Assembly (NCBI GenBank): GCA_027371515.1
Contig: DAHXMX010000002.1
Coordinates: forward strand, 1-23,958
Source of the DNA: Neisseriaceae bacterium
GTDB taxonomy: Bacteria; Pseudomonadota; Gammaproteobacteria; Burkholderiales; UBA11063
DNA length: 23,958 nt
Direction: 5' to 3'
Part shown: piece by piece, positions 1 through 7,664 of the stretch
Layout: every line of letters begins with the position of its first letter
Position numbering within the stretch: the first letter of the stretch is position 1
Position numbers and translations under genes: made by a program
Notes under the pieces: model-generated
Told to the model about the DNA's origin: nothing
What the model saw: the letters and a program-made list of their open reading frames with translations, nothing else
Databases searched by the model: none

Positions 1-1
1 A

Positions 2-1126
2 GTTCATTCAATTAAAGATGAGGCTTCAGGCGTATCACAGTCAGTAGTTGGACTATACGAAGAAATTTACAAACAAAATCATAATTTATTATTACTTAAT
101 TGTGATTATGCAGGAGATAAAGCACCTTGTTTTTCAAAAAGTTTTCCTAGTAATAAATATCCTAAAAAACTTGGTCGCTCTCCAGAAATGTATAATTGGA
201 TGAAGCAACAAGCTAGTAAAGGTGAAATCCAAATAATTCATAATCACGGTTTATGGATGATGTCAAATGTATATTCTGGATGGATTGCCAAAAAATACAA
301 TATTCCTTTAATTACCTCACCGCATGGTATGTTATCTAGTATTGCAATGAATCATGGATCTAAAATTAAAAAGTTATTTTGGCCGTTAATACAATATCCA
401 GCTATTAAACATTCGGTGTGTTTTCATGCTACAGCATTATCGGAGTATAATGATATTCGTCGTATGGGGTTTAAGCAGCCTGTTGCAATTATTCCCTTTG
501 GTATTGACTTAAATAATTTTAAGCCACAATCATCATTAGCAAAATCTAAATATAAAACGCTACTTTTTTTAGGTAGAATACATCCAATTAAAGGTTTGGA
601 TATATTATTAAAAGTTTGGCAAAAATTACAAAATGTATTTCTTGATTGGCAATTAAATATTGTGGGTCCTGATAATTATAATTATTTAGTAGAATTAAGT
701 AAGTTAGTGCAAAATCTCAATCTTGAGCGCATTAATTTTGTAGGACCTCTATTTGGAGATGCTAAGTTGCAAGCTTATACTAATGCTAATTTATTTATTT
801 TACCTAGTTATAGTGAAAATTTTGCTATGGGTATAGCTGAAGCATTAGCCTTAGGAGTTCCAGTTATTACAACAAAAGGAACACCGTGGCAGATACTAGA
901 AGAAGTAAATGCTGGGTTATGGGTAGATAGTAATGAAGATAGTATTAAGAATGGGTTAAGTAAATTAATGTCTTTATCTACTGCGGAATTAAAAATAATG
1001 GGCGCAAATGGTCACAAATTAATCAAAGACAATTATTCAATGGGTAAAATTGCTGAGATGATGAGTGAACTATATCATTGGGTACTCAATGGTGGGACAT
1101 GCCCTAATTTTGTAAAATTAGATTAA
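2..1126 (+). CDS. GT4-family glycosyltransferase, 5' truncated by window
   Basis: The reading frame is open from base 2, so the gene starts before the window; the ATG at 188 is internal. The 62 codons upstream of it encode a typical GT-B N-terminal stretch with the motif SGVSQSVVGLYEE. About 374 residues are visible. The C-terminal donor-binding half has LFLGRIHPIKGLD, where Arg and Lys usually contact the nucleotide-sugar phosphates. It also has the GT4 E-x7-E motif (SENFAMGIAEALALGVP, near visible residues 272-280). The family moves a sugar from a nucleotide donor to a lipid or glycan acceptor, usually in the cytoplasm for LPS, capsule or exopolysaccharide assembly. The acceptor cannot be told from sequence. 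The gene ends 10 nt from the convergent ackA; its own operon lies outside the window. Confidence 0.88.
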   Translation, partial: VHSIKDEASGVSQSVVGLYEEIYKQNHNLLLLNCDYAGDKAPCFSKSFPSNKYPKKLGRSPEMYNWMKQQASKGEIQIIHNHGLWMMSNVYSGWIAKKYNIPLITSPHGMLSSIAMNHGSKIKKLFWPLIQYPAIKHSVCFHATALSEYNDIRRMGFKQPVAIIPFGIDLNNFKPQSSLAKSKYKTLLFLGRIHPIKGLDILLKVWQKLQNVFLDWQLNIVGPDNYNYLVELSKLVQNLNLERINFVGPLFGDAKLQAYTNANLFILPSYSENFAMGIAEALALGVPVITTKGTPWQILEEVNAGLWVDSNEDSIKNGLSKLMSLSTAELKIMGANGHKLIKDNYSMGKIAEMMSELYHWVLNGGTCPNFVKLD

Positions 1127-1136
1127 AAATTTTGAG

Positions 1137-2318
1137 TTATAGCTTAGATTGTAATATACTCCTAGTATGATGTGCAATCATATATTCTTCATTGGTGGGG
1201 ATTACACTTACAATAATTGAACTTGAAGAGTCGCTTATTATTATCTCATTGCGATCATTTTTTATTGGGTCTAGTTTTATTCCTAAAAACTCTAGATAAG
1301 CACAAATTTTTTGTCTAATAATTGGTATATGTTCACCAATTCCGGCTGTGAAAACTATAGCATCACATCCACCTAAACTAACACTTAAAGAACCTATTTC
1401 ACATGCCACACGATAGCAGAATAATTCAATAGCTTCAATTGCATATTTATTGTTACTAGTGATTAATTCACGCATATCACTGCTTATTCCATTAGAAACA
1501 CCAAGTAATCCTGAATCATGATACAATATTTTCGATATATATTCTGCAGAATATTTTTTTTCTTGTAATAAGTATAATATTACTCCTGGGTCTAATGAAC
1601 CACAGCGACTACCCATCATTAAACCATCTAAGGCAGTAAAACCCATAGAGGTAGCTACACTTTTACCATTATTAAGAGCGCATACACTAGAACCGCTACC
1701 TAAATGTTGTACAATTACTTTTTTATGTCCTATTTCACCGATATATTTAGGAAGTACGGAAGCAATATATTCATATGATAAGCCATGAAATCCATAGCGA
1801 ATAATTCCGGCATCAATTAAATCTCTTGGTAATGCAAACAGTTTTGCTAAATAGAATTGAGTTATATGAAAACTAGTATCAAAACATGCGCACTGCTTTA
1901 TGTGTGGATATTGTTTAGCAATTATTTTGATAGCCTCTACATTATGTATTTGATGTAGTGGGGCTAATGGAATCAATTCCTCGATTTGTTTGATAATTGT
2001 TTCATTTATTATGACAGGTTGTGTAAAGTATTGTCCACCATGTACTACTCTGTGTCCAACACTAACTAATTTTGCAACGGTATCTATCCAATTAATAATT
2101 GTGTGAAATAAAGTAGTATATTCGATGCTTTGAATAACTTCATCTTTTAATTTATTATGTTTTGCATCAAAAATGCGTAAAATAGATTGTTTATTATCAG
2201 TATGAATATCTATGTTACCATAATAAAGATTGGTACAAATTTCGTCATCACTAAATAAAGAAAATTTAATGCTTGAAGAGCCACTATTAATAGTCAGGAT
2301 TACTGGATGAGTAGTCAT
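1137..2318 (-). CDS. ackA: acetate kinase
   Basis: Interconverts acetyl phosphate plus ADP with acetate plus ATP in the cytoplasm. The 393 residues match the family length. ASKHA-fold signatures are present: NSGSSSIKF at residues 11-19, GHRVVHGG at 88-95 with the catalytic-type Arg90, FDTSFH with Asp147, GFHG with His178, GSRCG with Arg238, the phosphate-binding FTAGIGEH at 323-330, and Glu378 in TNEEYM. The ATG overlaps the TGA of the upstream hydratase/acyltransferase gene (ATGA, 4 nt), so the two are almost certainly cotranscribed and translationally coupled. That gene supplies the acyl-phosphate. Because its partner is the Ptb-like fused type, propionyl- or butyryl-phosphate may also be substrates; this is inference. 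Confidence 0.95.
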   Translation of the reverse strand: MTTHPVILTINSGSSSIKFSLFSDDEICTNLYYGNIDIHTDNKQSILRIFDAKHNKLKDEVIQSIEYTTLFHTIINWIDTVAKLVSVGHRVVHGGQYFTQPVIINETIIKQIEELIPLAPLHQIHNVEAIKIIAKQYPHIKQCACFDTSFHITQFYLAKLFALPRDLIDAGIIRYGFHGLSYEYIASVLPKYIGEIGHKKVIVQHLGSGSSVCALNNGKSVATSMGFTALDGLMMGSRCGSLDPGVILYLLQEKKYSAEYISKILYHDSGLLGVSNGISSDMRELITSNNKYAIEAIELFCYRVACEIGSLSVSLGGCDAIVFTAGIGEHIPIIRQKICAYLEFLGIKLDPIKNDRNEIIISDSSSSIIVSVIPTNEEYMIAHHTRSILQSKL

Positions 2319-3712
2319 TTGATGTTTTTTCTCCGTGCATAAATAAGAGCTAATAAGCTTGATGCTTTTCTGGATAATATATCACTACCACGGCTAGTTA
2401 AAATAATTGGTACAGTTGCACCTAGCACTATTCCTGCTGCTTCCATTTTTGATACATAAGTCATCTGTTTATATAGTAGATTACCTGACTCAATATCTGG
2501 AACAACAATTATATCGGCATTCCCAGCTACATTTGATTTAATACCTTTGACTTGTACTGATTCACTTGAAATTGCATTATCAAATGCTAGTGGACCATCT
2601 AGAATACCATTACTAATTTGTCCGCGGTCGGCCATTTTACATAATGCTGCAGCATCTAATGTTGAAGGGATTTTTTGATTTACGGTCTCAGCAGCAGAAA
2701 CTATTGCTACTCTTGGAATACTACCCATATCTAAGGTATTAAATAAATCAATAGCATTTTGTATAATATCTATTTTTTCTGCTAAAGTAGGAAATAAATT
2801 AAGTGCTGCATCGGTTAAAAATAATGGTTTAGAATAGCCGTCAATCTCAATTGCAAATACATGGCTCATTCTACGCTCAGTACGTAATCCAGTTTGTTTA
2901 TTTACGACTGCAGCCATTAACTCATCGGTGTGTAGTTTCCCTTTCATTAATGCTTCAACCTTATTCTCTTTTGCTAATGCAACGGCTACATCAGCTGCTT
3001 CATGGCTATGTTGCGTATCTATAATTTTGTATTTAGAAATATCGATTCCAGCATTTGCAGCACAATCAATAATTTTTTTTCGTGGTCCAACTAATATTGG
3101 AGTGATAATGCCATCTTCGGCGGCAGCTACTGCACCCAAAAGAGATAATTTATCTACAGGGTGAACTACCGCAGTTATTAGCGGTTTTTCTTTTTCTTTC
3201 ATAGCAAGCAGTTTTTGGGTTAAGATATCATTTTTTTGCTGAGATAAATTAATCTCTGGCATTAAAATACGTTCACGTTTTATTTTTTCAGTTGGAGCTA
3301 TTACTTTAGCAACTCCACTAATAGCTACTTTTCCATCTTGAGTTGTACATTTGCACTCAAACTCAATAATATGTTTTTCTTCATGTTTTTCTAAGGCAGT
3401 AACAGTAACAGTAACCACATCATTTAATCTAATTGGATGAAGAAAATTTAATGTTTGACTTAAATAAATTGTACCTGGACCTGGTAGTTTAGTACCTAAT
3501 AGACTAGAGATAAGCGAAGCACCCCACATCCCATGAGCAATAACTCCGTGAAACATATCATTTTTAGCAAATTCAATATCTACGTGAGCTGGATTAACAT
3601 CACCGGACATAATAGCGAATAATTCAATATCTTTACTTGTTAATGTATGTTGTAAAGATACATTATCTCCAACATTAATATCTGCAAAAACTTTATTCTC
3701 TATGTATTCCAT
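2315..3712 (-). CDS. fused (R)-specific enoyl-CoA hydratase / phosphate acetyl(butyryl)transferase
   Basis: A two-domain enzyme of 465 residues, the usual length for this fusion. Residues about 1-145 are a MaoC/PhaJ hot-dog hydratase with the D-x4-H catalytic pair (SGDVNPAHVD, Asp38 and His43). Residues about 160-460 are a PTA/PTB-fold acyltransferase with AVVHPVDKLSLLGA, LMKGKLHTDELM and DGPLAFDNA. Such fusions may hydrate crotonyl-type enoyl-CoAs and swap CoA for phosphate on short acyl-CoAs; the physiological substrate is not fixed by sequence. On the minus strand an AAAGG ribosome site lies about 8 nt before the ATG. The gene is first in a two-gene operon with ackA. It diverges from the fabI-like gene, the setting I recall for this trio in other betaproteobacteria. 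Confidence 0.9.
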   Translation of the reverse strand: MEYIENKVFADINVGDNVSLQHTLTSKDIELFAIMSGDVNPAHVDIEFAKNDMFHGVIAHGMWGASLISSLLGTKLPGPGTIYLSQTLNFLHPIRLNDVVTVTVTALEKHEEKHIIEFECKCTTQDGKVAISGVAKVIAPTEKIKRERILMPEINLSQQKNDILTQKLLAMKEKEKPLITAVVHPVDKLSLLGAVAAAEDGIITPILVGPRKKIIDCAANAGIDISKYKIIDTQHSHEAADVAVALAKENKVEALMKGKLHTDELMAAVVNKQTGLRTERRMSHVFAIEIDGYSKPLFLTDAALNLFPTLAEKIDIIQNAIDLFNTLDMGSIPRVAIVSAAETVNQKIPSTLDAAALCKMADRGQISNGILDGPLAFDNAISSESVQVKGIKSNVAGNADIIVVPDIESGNLLYKQMTYVSKMEAAGIVLGATVPIILTSRGSDILSRKASSLLALIYARRKNIK

Positions 3713-3769
3713 TTTTGAGCCTTTACATTTAAAATTAAGAATAATTTTGTATTTTGTATAACATTGGTT

Positions 3770-3778
3770 ATTTTAACA
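3770..3778 (-). promoter_or_regulatory. putative extended -10 promoter of the phaJ-pta/ackA operon
   Basis: Minus strand reads TGTTAAAAT, an extended -10 element with a TAAAAT hexamer. The predicted start near 3763 gives a leader of about 50 nt. No good -35 is visible. An inverted repeat ATAAC-ATTG-GTTAT at 3758-3771 straddles the predicted start and could be an operator, but 5-nt arms in such AT-rich DNA can arise by chance. Confidence 0.4.
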
Positions 3779-3873
3779 TATATAAACATGTATATAATTT
3801 TTTTGTTGTATCTTATTTCGCCCATTGTTAAGTAAGCTGCGACAATTTTTTATAAGATCTAGTTAAATATTTG

Positions 3874-3945
3874 TTTACAACTTCATTTGGGTGTTAAAAA
3901 TCCAAGGCCTTTTCTGGGTCTAAAAATGAAATAATTGGTTGTAAA
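3874..3945. repeat. two-step inverted repeat (potential structured element)
   Basis: TTTACAAC at 3874-3881 is complementary to GTTGTAAA at 3938-3945. The adjoining TTCATTT at 3882-3888 is complementary to AAATGAA at 3924-3930. Together they give 15 paired bases with a 7-nt bulge (3931-3937) on the right arm. The 35-nt centre is less AT-rich than its surroundings and includes AAGGCCTT. It lies just upstream of the predicted fabI promoter. It could be a leader RNA, a small RNA, a protein-binding site or a relic of a small mobile repeat; nothing decides between these. Confidence 0.45.
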
Positions 3946-3960
3946 TGTAAAAGAATTTTA

Positions 3961-3989
3961 TTGTTATTTTATTATATTTATGGTACTAT
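3961..3989 (+). promoter_or_regulatory. putative promoter of the fabI-like gene
   Basis: TTGTTA at 3961-3966, a 17-nt spacer, then TACTAT at 3984-3989 preceded by TGG, i.e. an extended -10. The start would fall near 3996. The mRNA then carries AAGGA at 4012-4016, 11 nt before the ATG at 4028. Confidence 0.5.
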
Positions 3990-4027
3990 TCGTTCGTTAG
4001 AAATAATTTGTAAGGATTAGTTAAATT

Positions 4028-4801
4028 ATGAACACAGAAAATTTATCAACAAAAAAAGGGTTAATAATTGGTTTAGCCAATGATTCTAGTATTGCTTATG
4101 GTTGCTTACGTGCGTTATATGAACATGGTTGCCGGGAGATTATTGCTACTTATCAATCACAGAAAGCTTATTCATATGTTAAAGCAGCTTGTGATAAGCT
4201 TGGAGATATTGATTTAGTTGAGTTTAATTATTCTGATGAAAAAAGTATAGAAAAACTGTTTGATTATGTGAAAGAGCAGTTTGGTAAAATAGATTTTATT
4301 ATTCATTCAATGGCATTTGCTGATAAAGATAGTTTGCATGGTAAAATAACTGATTGTACTGCTGATGGGTTTACTAAAAGCATTAATATTTCATGTTATT
4401 CACTAATATCATGTTGCCGGTATGCACAAAAAATTATGCCAGATGGCGGTAGTATATTGACAATGACTTATTTGGGAGCACATAGAGTAATTAATAATTA
4501 TGGAATAATGGGACCAATTAAAGCTTGTCTTGAAACCACGGTAAAATATCTTGCTGCTGAGTTAGCTGAATCAAATATTAGAGTTTTTGCAGTTTCTCCT
4601 GGCCCTATTGCCACTAGAGCTGCAAGCGGAATTAATCATTTTGATGATTTAATTGAACATGCTGTAACTAATAGTCCTATGAAACGTATTGTTAGTATTG
4701 ATGAAGTTGGTAATTTGAGTGTATTTTTAATTGATAATCTATCTAGCGGTATGACAGGGCAGACTATTTATGTGGATGCTGGGTATTTTTTAATGGGTTA
4801 A
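4028..4801 (+). CDS. fabI: enoyl-[acyl-carrier-protein] reductase, FabI-like paralogue
   Basis: An SDR-fold NAD(P)H-dependent reductase of 257 residues that would reduce the trans-2 double bond of enoyl-ACP. The N-terminal cofactor site reads GLANDSSIAYG (15-25). HSMAFADKD (93-101) is the FabI counterpart of the usual SDR NNAG region. The catalytic set is Tyr148, Tyr158 and Lys165 (Y-x6-K), followed by SPGPIATRAASG (190-201) over the substrate-binding loop. The wording of the C-terminal half fits a FabI branch I recall beside PhaJ-Pta/AckA genes rather than the housekeeping copy. It may therefore act on enoyl thioesters made by the divergent operon; that role is inference. Start supported by AAGGA 11 nt upstream. 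It ends 5 nt from the convergent pullulanase. Confidence 0.85.
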   Translation: MNTENLSTKKGLIIGLANDSSIAYGCLRALYEHGCREIIATYQSQKAYSYVKAACDKLGDIDLVEFNYSDEKSIEKLFDYVKEQFGKIDFIIHSMAFADKDSLHGKITDCTADGFTKSINISCYSLISCCRYAQKIMPDGGSILTMTYLGAHRVINNYGIMGPIKACLETTVKYLAAELAESNIRVFAVSPGPIATRAASGINHFDDLIEHAVTNSPMKRIVSIDEVGNLSVFLIDNLSSGMTGQTIYVDAGYFLMG

Positions 4802-4806
4802 TAATA

Positions 4807-7470
4807 TTAACTATGAATTATCATCATTGAATGCGAACGCAGTTTTGGAATATGCCCATCAATGTAGCTAGCTATAGTGTTAATTCCGGCTTTTTCGTGA
4901 TTGACTACTAATTTCCATTTGCCGGTTGATAATTTTGGAATGAAATCGTTTATATCATATTGATCAATGCTAGTTGCATTATAAATTATTAAAATATCTT
5001 TCCATTTGTCACCATTAGCGTGATTTTTAAAATGATTGATTATTACTCCAGAAGTATTATTATGTGCTGGATAGGTATGCAGGTGATTTTCTATCATGTT
5101 TTTTTCCGTCATTTTAAATGCTGGGTGATGTTTACGAATATTAATTAATCCCTTGATATAATTAAAAAATGCTTTGTAAGTAAGTTTATTGAACCAATTA
5201 AAGCCATTAATTAAGTCATTACTTTTATAGCTATTATGGTCACCTTGTTTGGTTCTAAGCATTTCTGAGCCTCCATGAATAAATGGTATACCTAATGAAG
5301 TCAAAATAATACCTAACGCTAGACTATTTTGGCGCACCAAGTAATTACTGAAAATATCATCTGGAATATTTTGTTGATAATTACCATTTTCTAATGTGGG
5401 GAATTGACTTTTTTCGATTTGATCCCATAGGGTATAATTATCGTGTGAATCGACGTAATTAATACTTTCATGTGCAAAGCTAGTTAAAGAATAGATAGAA
5501 CCTTTCAGACCATCGATTATTAAATCTGTAGTTTTACTATCGTGTTGTGAGCCGTTAATAAATCCAGCTGATGGATAGTTTGTTCCGCGAATCGCATCAC
5601 GAAATACATCATTAAAAATCGCAAAATTTTGATTTTTTTGGCTGCCTCGATATGTGCCAGTTGTTAATGGAGTATCTCCAGCACGCCAAGGTTCACCATA
5701 AATTAGGAAATTGGAGTCGATATCTTTAACTTGCTTAACAATTTCTTTAATTGTGGTATAATCGATTAGCTCCATTAAATCAAAACGTAGACCGTCAATT
5801 TTGTAATTAAGTATCCAATGTTTAACTGAGTCAAGTATAAATTTACGTACCATTGGTCGCTCAGTAGCTAATTCATTGCCGCATCCAGAGCCGTTGGTAA
5901 ATTTACCTATGTAGTTACTTCTAAAGTAATATTTAGGAATTATGTCATCTAAGGTTTTGGTATTAAACATATGGTTATAAACTACATCCATAACTACACG
6001 TAAACCATTTTTGTGGAAGTTATGGATCATTTGTCTTAACTCTTTAATTCTAGTTATTGGATCAAATGGATTTGTAGCATAGCTACCTTCAGGACAGTTG
6101 AAATGCTCAGGGTCATATCCCCAATTACGTTCAAGTGATGTGATGTTACTTTCATCAATAGATCCAAAATCAGCAATAGGTAATAAATGTACATGAGTAA
6201 TGCCAAGTTCTATTAAATGATCAAGACCTGTCATTACGCGAGTTCCAGTTTTTTCATCTATATAACCACATCCAGCCTCACCAGCAGCAACATATTTTCC
6301 GTTGGTGTTTTTAGTAACTCGACTATTACTGTTAATCGTAAAATCACGAATATGCATTTCATATAAAATCGTATCTTCTATTTTTTTGAGTTTTGGGCTA
6401 CAATCTTGCATCCAACCAATAGGTGTAAGCTCTGGAGCATTAAGATCAAGCAATACTCCGCGACTTGAGTTGACAGCAATACCTGCTGCATATGGATCGA
6501 CTACATAAGTAGTACGAGTATATGTGTTACCTGCCAAATCAATTTCTGTAAATGATAAACGATATAGATAATATTTGTATTCATACTGGTTGCGCTTTAA
6601 TTTAGTTGAGTATGTGCCAGTTGTAGCGTCATAGATAAGCGATTGTTTATCCATATAAGAGTTTTTATCAATATCCCAGTTATCATATATTAATATCTCT
6701 ACGCTATTTGCTGTTGGAGCAAATAAACGTAAATGAATATGTAAATTATCAAATACTATTCCCATGTCAGATGATGGATAATAATAATTATCTAAATAAT
6801 TACGTAATAATACTTTATGGCGAATAAATGTATTTGAAGCTCTTATCTCAATTAGATCATTAGCAATTATTTGAATATTTTGCAGTATTAGTTTAAAATT
6901 GGTTCTATCTTCGTTAAATTCAATTAATGTGTTTTTTTGTAGAGTATGGTTAATATATAACATAAATTTTGTATCTAACGGTGCTGGATGAGATAGATAT
7001 ACATTAATACTGTCTTTATTATCCATCACAGCAAATAGTATGCGTGGATTAGTATTGATTATAACGTCAGCCAAAGTTGTGTAAATTTTATCGTTATCAT
7101 CGATAATGTAGTAGTTGTTTGTTTTTTGATCTAAACTAAATGATATAGTTTGTTCTGCCCAATCGTTGGACCAAAATTGCCCCCACGTTTTTTTACGCAC
7201 AATAACATTACTGTTATTTACTACACTGCACATACCAAAATCAGTGATAAAGTTAAAATTAGCTACACATGGAGTTTGATTTAATCCGTAGGTCCAAAAT
7301 TCCCTAGTGTAATCACTGCCCTTATATTGATTATCATTACGAATATAATGAACTAAGTGTCCATTATATTTATCTGTTGATATGCTTAATGTTTTACTGG
7401 TAATGAATTGCTTATCAAATGATTCGAAATGTATAGTAATTTGTTTAAGATCGGCAATATTTTCTAGCAA
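4807..7470 (-). CDS. pulA: type I pullulanase (alpha-1,6 debranching enzyme), probable frameshifted 5' end
   Basis: Hydrolyses alpha-1,6 links in pullulan-type or limit-dextrin glucans. Numbered from the TTG at 7470 (887 residues), residues about 10-110 look like a CBM41 glucan-binding module (GHLVHYIRND). About 230-330 is a CBM48-like domain, then a GH13 barrel with DVVYNH (495-500), nucleophile Asp564 in DGLRFD, acid/base Glu593 in YGEPW, and SHDN ending at Asp677-Asn678. The pullulanase signature is RNWGYDP (448-454) instead of the usual YNWGYDP. There is no signal peptide, so it is probably cytoplasmic. TTG is the only usual start in this frame; the frame stays open back to 7542 and appears to have lost its true start by a 1-nt shift (see 7471-7646). 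Lies downstream of glgB, probably cotranscribed. Confidence 0.88.
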   Translation of the reverse strand: MLENIADLKQITIHFESFDKQFITSKTLSISTDKYNGHLVHYIRNDNQYKGSDYTREFWTYGLNQTPCVANFNFITDFGMCSVVNNSNVIVRKKTWGQFWSNDWAEQTISFSLDQKTNNYYIIDDNDKIYTTLADVIINTNPRILFAVMDNKDSINVYLSHPAPLDTKFMLYINHTLQKNTLIEFNEDRTNFKLILQNIQIIANDLIEIRASNTFIRHKVLLRNYLDNYYYPSSDMGIVFDNLHIHLRLFAPTANSVEILIYDNWDIDKNSYMDKQSLIYDATTGTYSTKLKRNQYEYKYYLYRLSFTEIDLAGNTYTRTTYVVDPYAAGIAVNSSRGVLLDLNAPELTPIGWMQDCSPKLKKIEDTILYEMHIRDFTINSNSRVTKNTNGKYVAAGEAGCGYIDEKTGTRVMTGLDHLIELGITHVHLLPIADFGSIDESNITSLERNWGYDPEHFNCPEGSYATNPFDPITRIKELRQMIHNFHKNGLRVVMDVVYNHMFNTKTLDDIIPKYYFRSNYIGKFTNGSGCGNELATERPMVRKFILDSVKHWILNYKIDGLRFDLMELIDYTTIKEIVKQVKDIDSNFLIYGEPWRAGDTPLTTGTYRGSQKNQNFAIFNDVFRDAIRGTNYPSAGFINGSQHDSKTTDLIIDGLKGSIYSLTSFAHESINYVDSHDNYTLWDQIEKSQFPTLENGNYQQNIPDDIFSNYLVRQNSLALGIILTSLGIPFIHGGSEMLRTKQGDHNSYKSNDLINGFNWFNKLTYKAFFNYIKGLINIRKHHPAFKMTEKNMIENHLHTYPAHNNTSGVIINHFKNHANGDKWKDILIIYNATSIDQYDINDFIPKLSTGKWKLVVNHEKAGINTIASYIDGHIPKLRSHSMMIIHS

Positions 7471-7646
7471 GATGATTGATTGGTTTTCAAAGACTATTGC
7501 GTCATTATTAGGAGTGATCGACCAATTTCCTGAGATTATTTTTCACGAATGTAATTAGGTTTTTCTAATACTGCAATAAAATCCACCTTACAATTAATAG
7601 GCAAAATATCTAATGATGATAGGATTATTATTTTATTCTCTGGCAT
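7471..7646 (-). other. likely displaced N-terminal coding segment of the pullulanase (frameshift)
   Basis: An ATG at 7646, 18 nt after the glgB stop, opens a 36-codon frame starting MPENKIIILSSLDI and ending IREK-stop at 7536. Its last codons lie on a run of five A (minus strand; T5 at 7539-7543). With one more A it would run on as IREKIISGNWSITPN, directly into the pullulanase frame, which is open from 7542 but has no ATG or GTG before the TTG at 7470. A 1-nt loss, or an assembly error, in the homopolymer is the simplest reading. Transcriptional slippage on the A-run is a less likely way to restore the full protein. The joined product would start 61 residues earlier. Confidence 0.6.
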
Positions 7647-7664
7647 ACGGTTATTATCTTTAAT

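Larger units (their letters stand above)
3713..4027. other. 315-nt divergent intergenic region
   Basis: Contains no credible coding sequence. It holds the putative promoters for the minus-strand hydratase/acyltransferase gene and the plus-strand fabI-like gene. Between them lie a short T-rich stretch at 3796-3806, a weak stem followed by six T at 3824-3851, and a two-step inverted repeat at 3874-3945, listed separately. Confidence 0.7.

Noticed and set aside
2928..3164. Antisense open frame inside the phaJ-pta gene
   Set aside because: It lies wholly opposite a well-supported conserved gene and has no recognisable protein features; the same holds for the other short opposite-strand frames.
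3824..3851. Terminator-like ATTGT...ACAAT stem followed by six T
   Set aside because: The stem has only 5 bp with a 13-nt loop and no upstream plus-strand transcript is known; chance is likely in AT-rich DNA.
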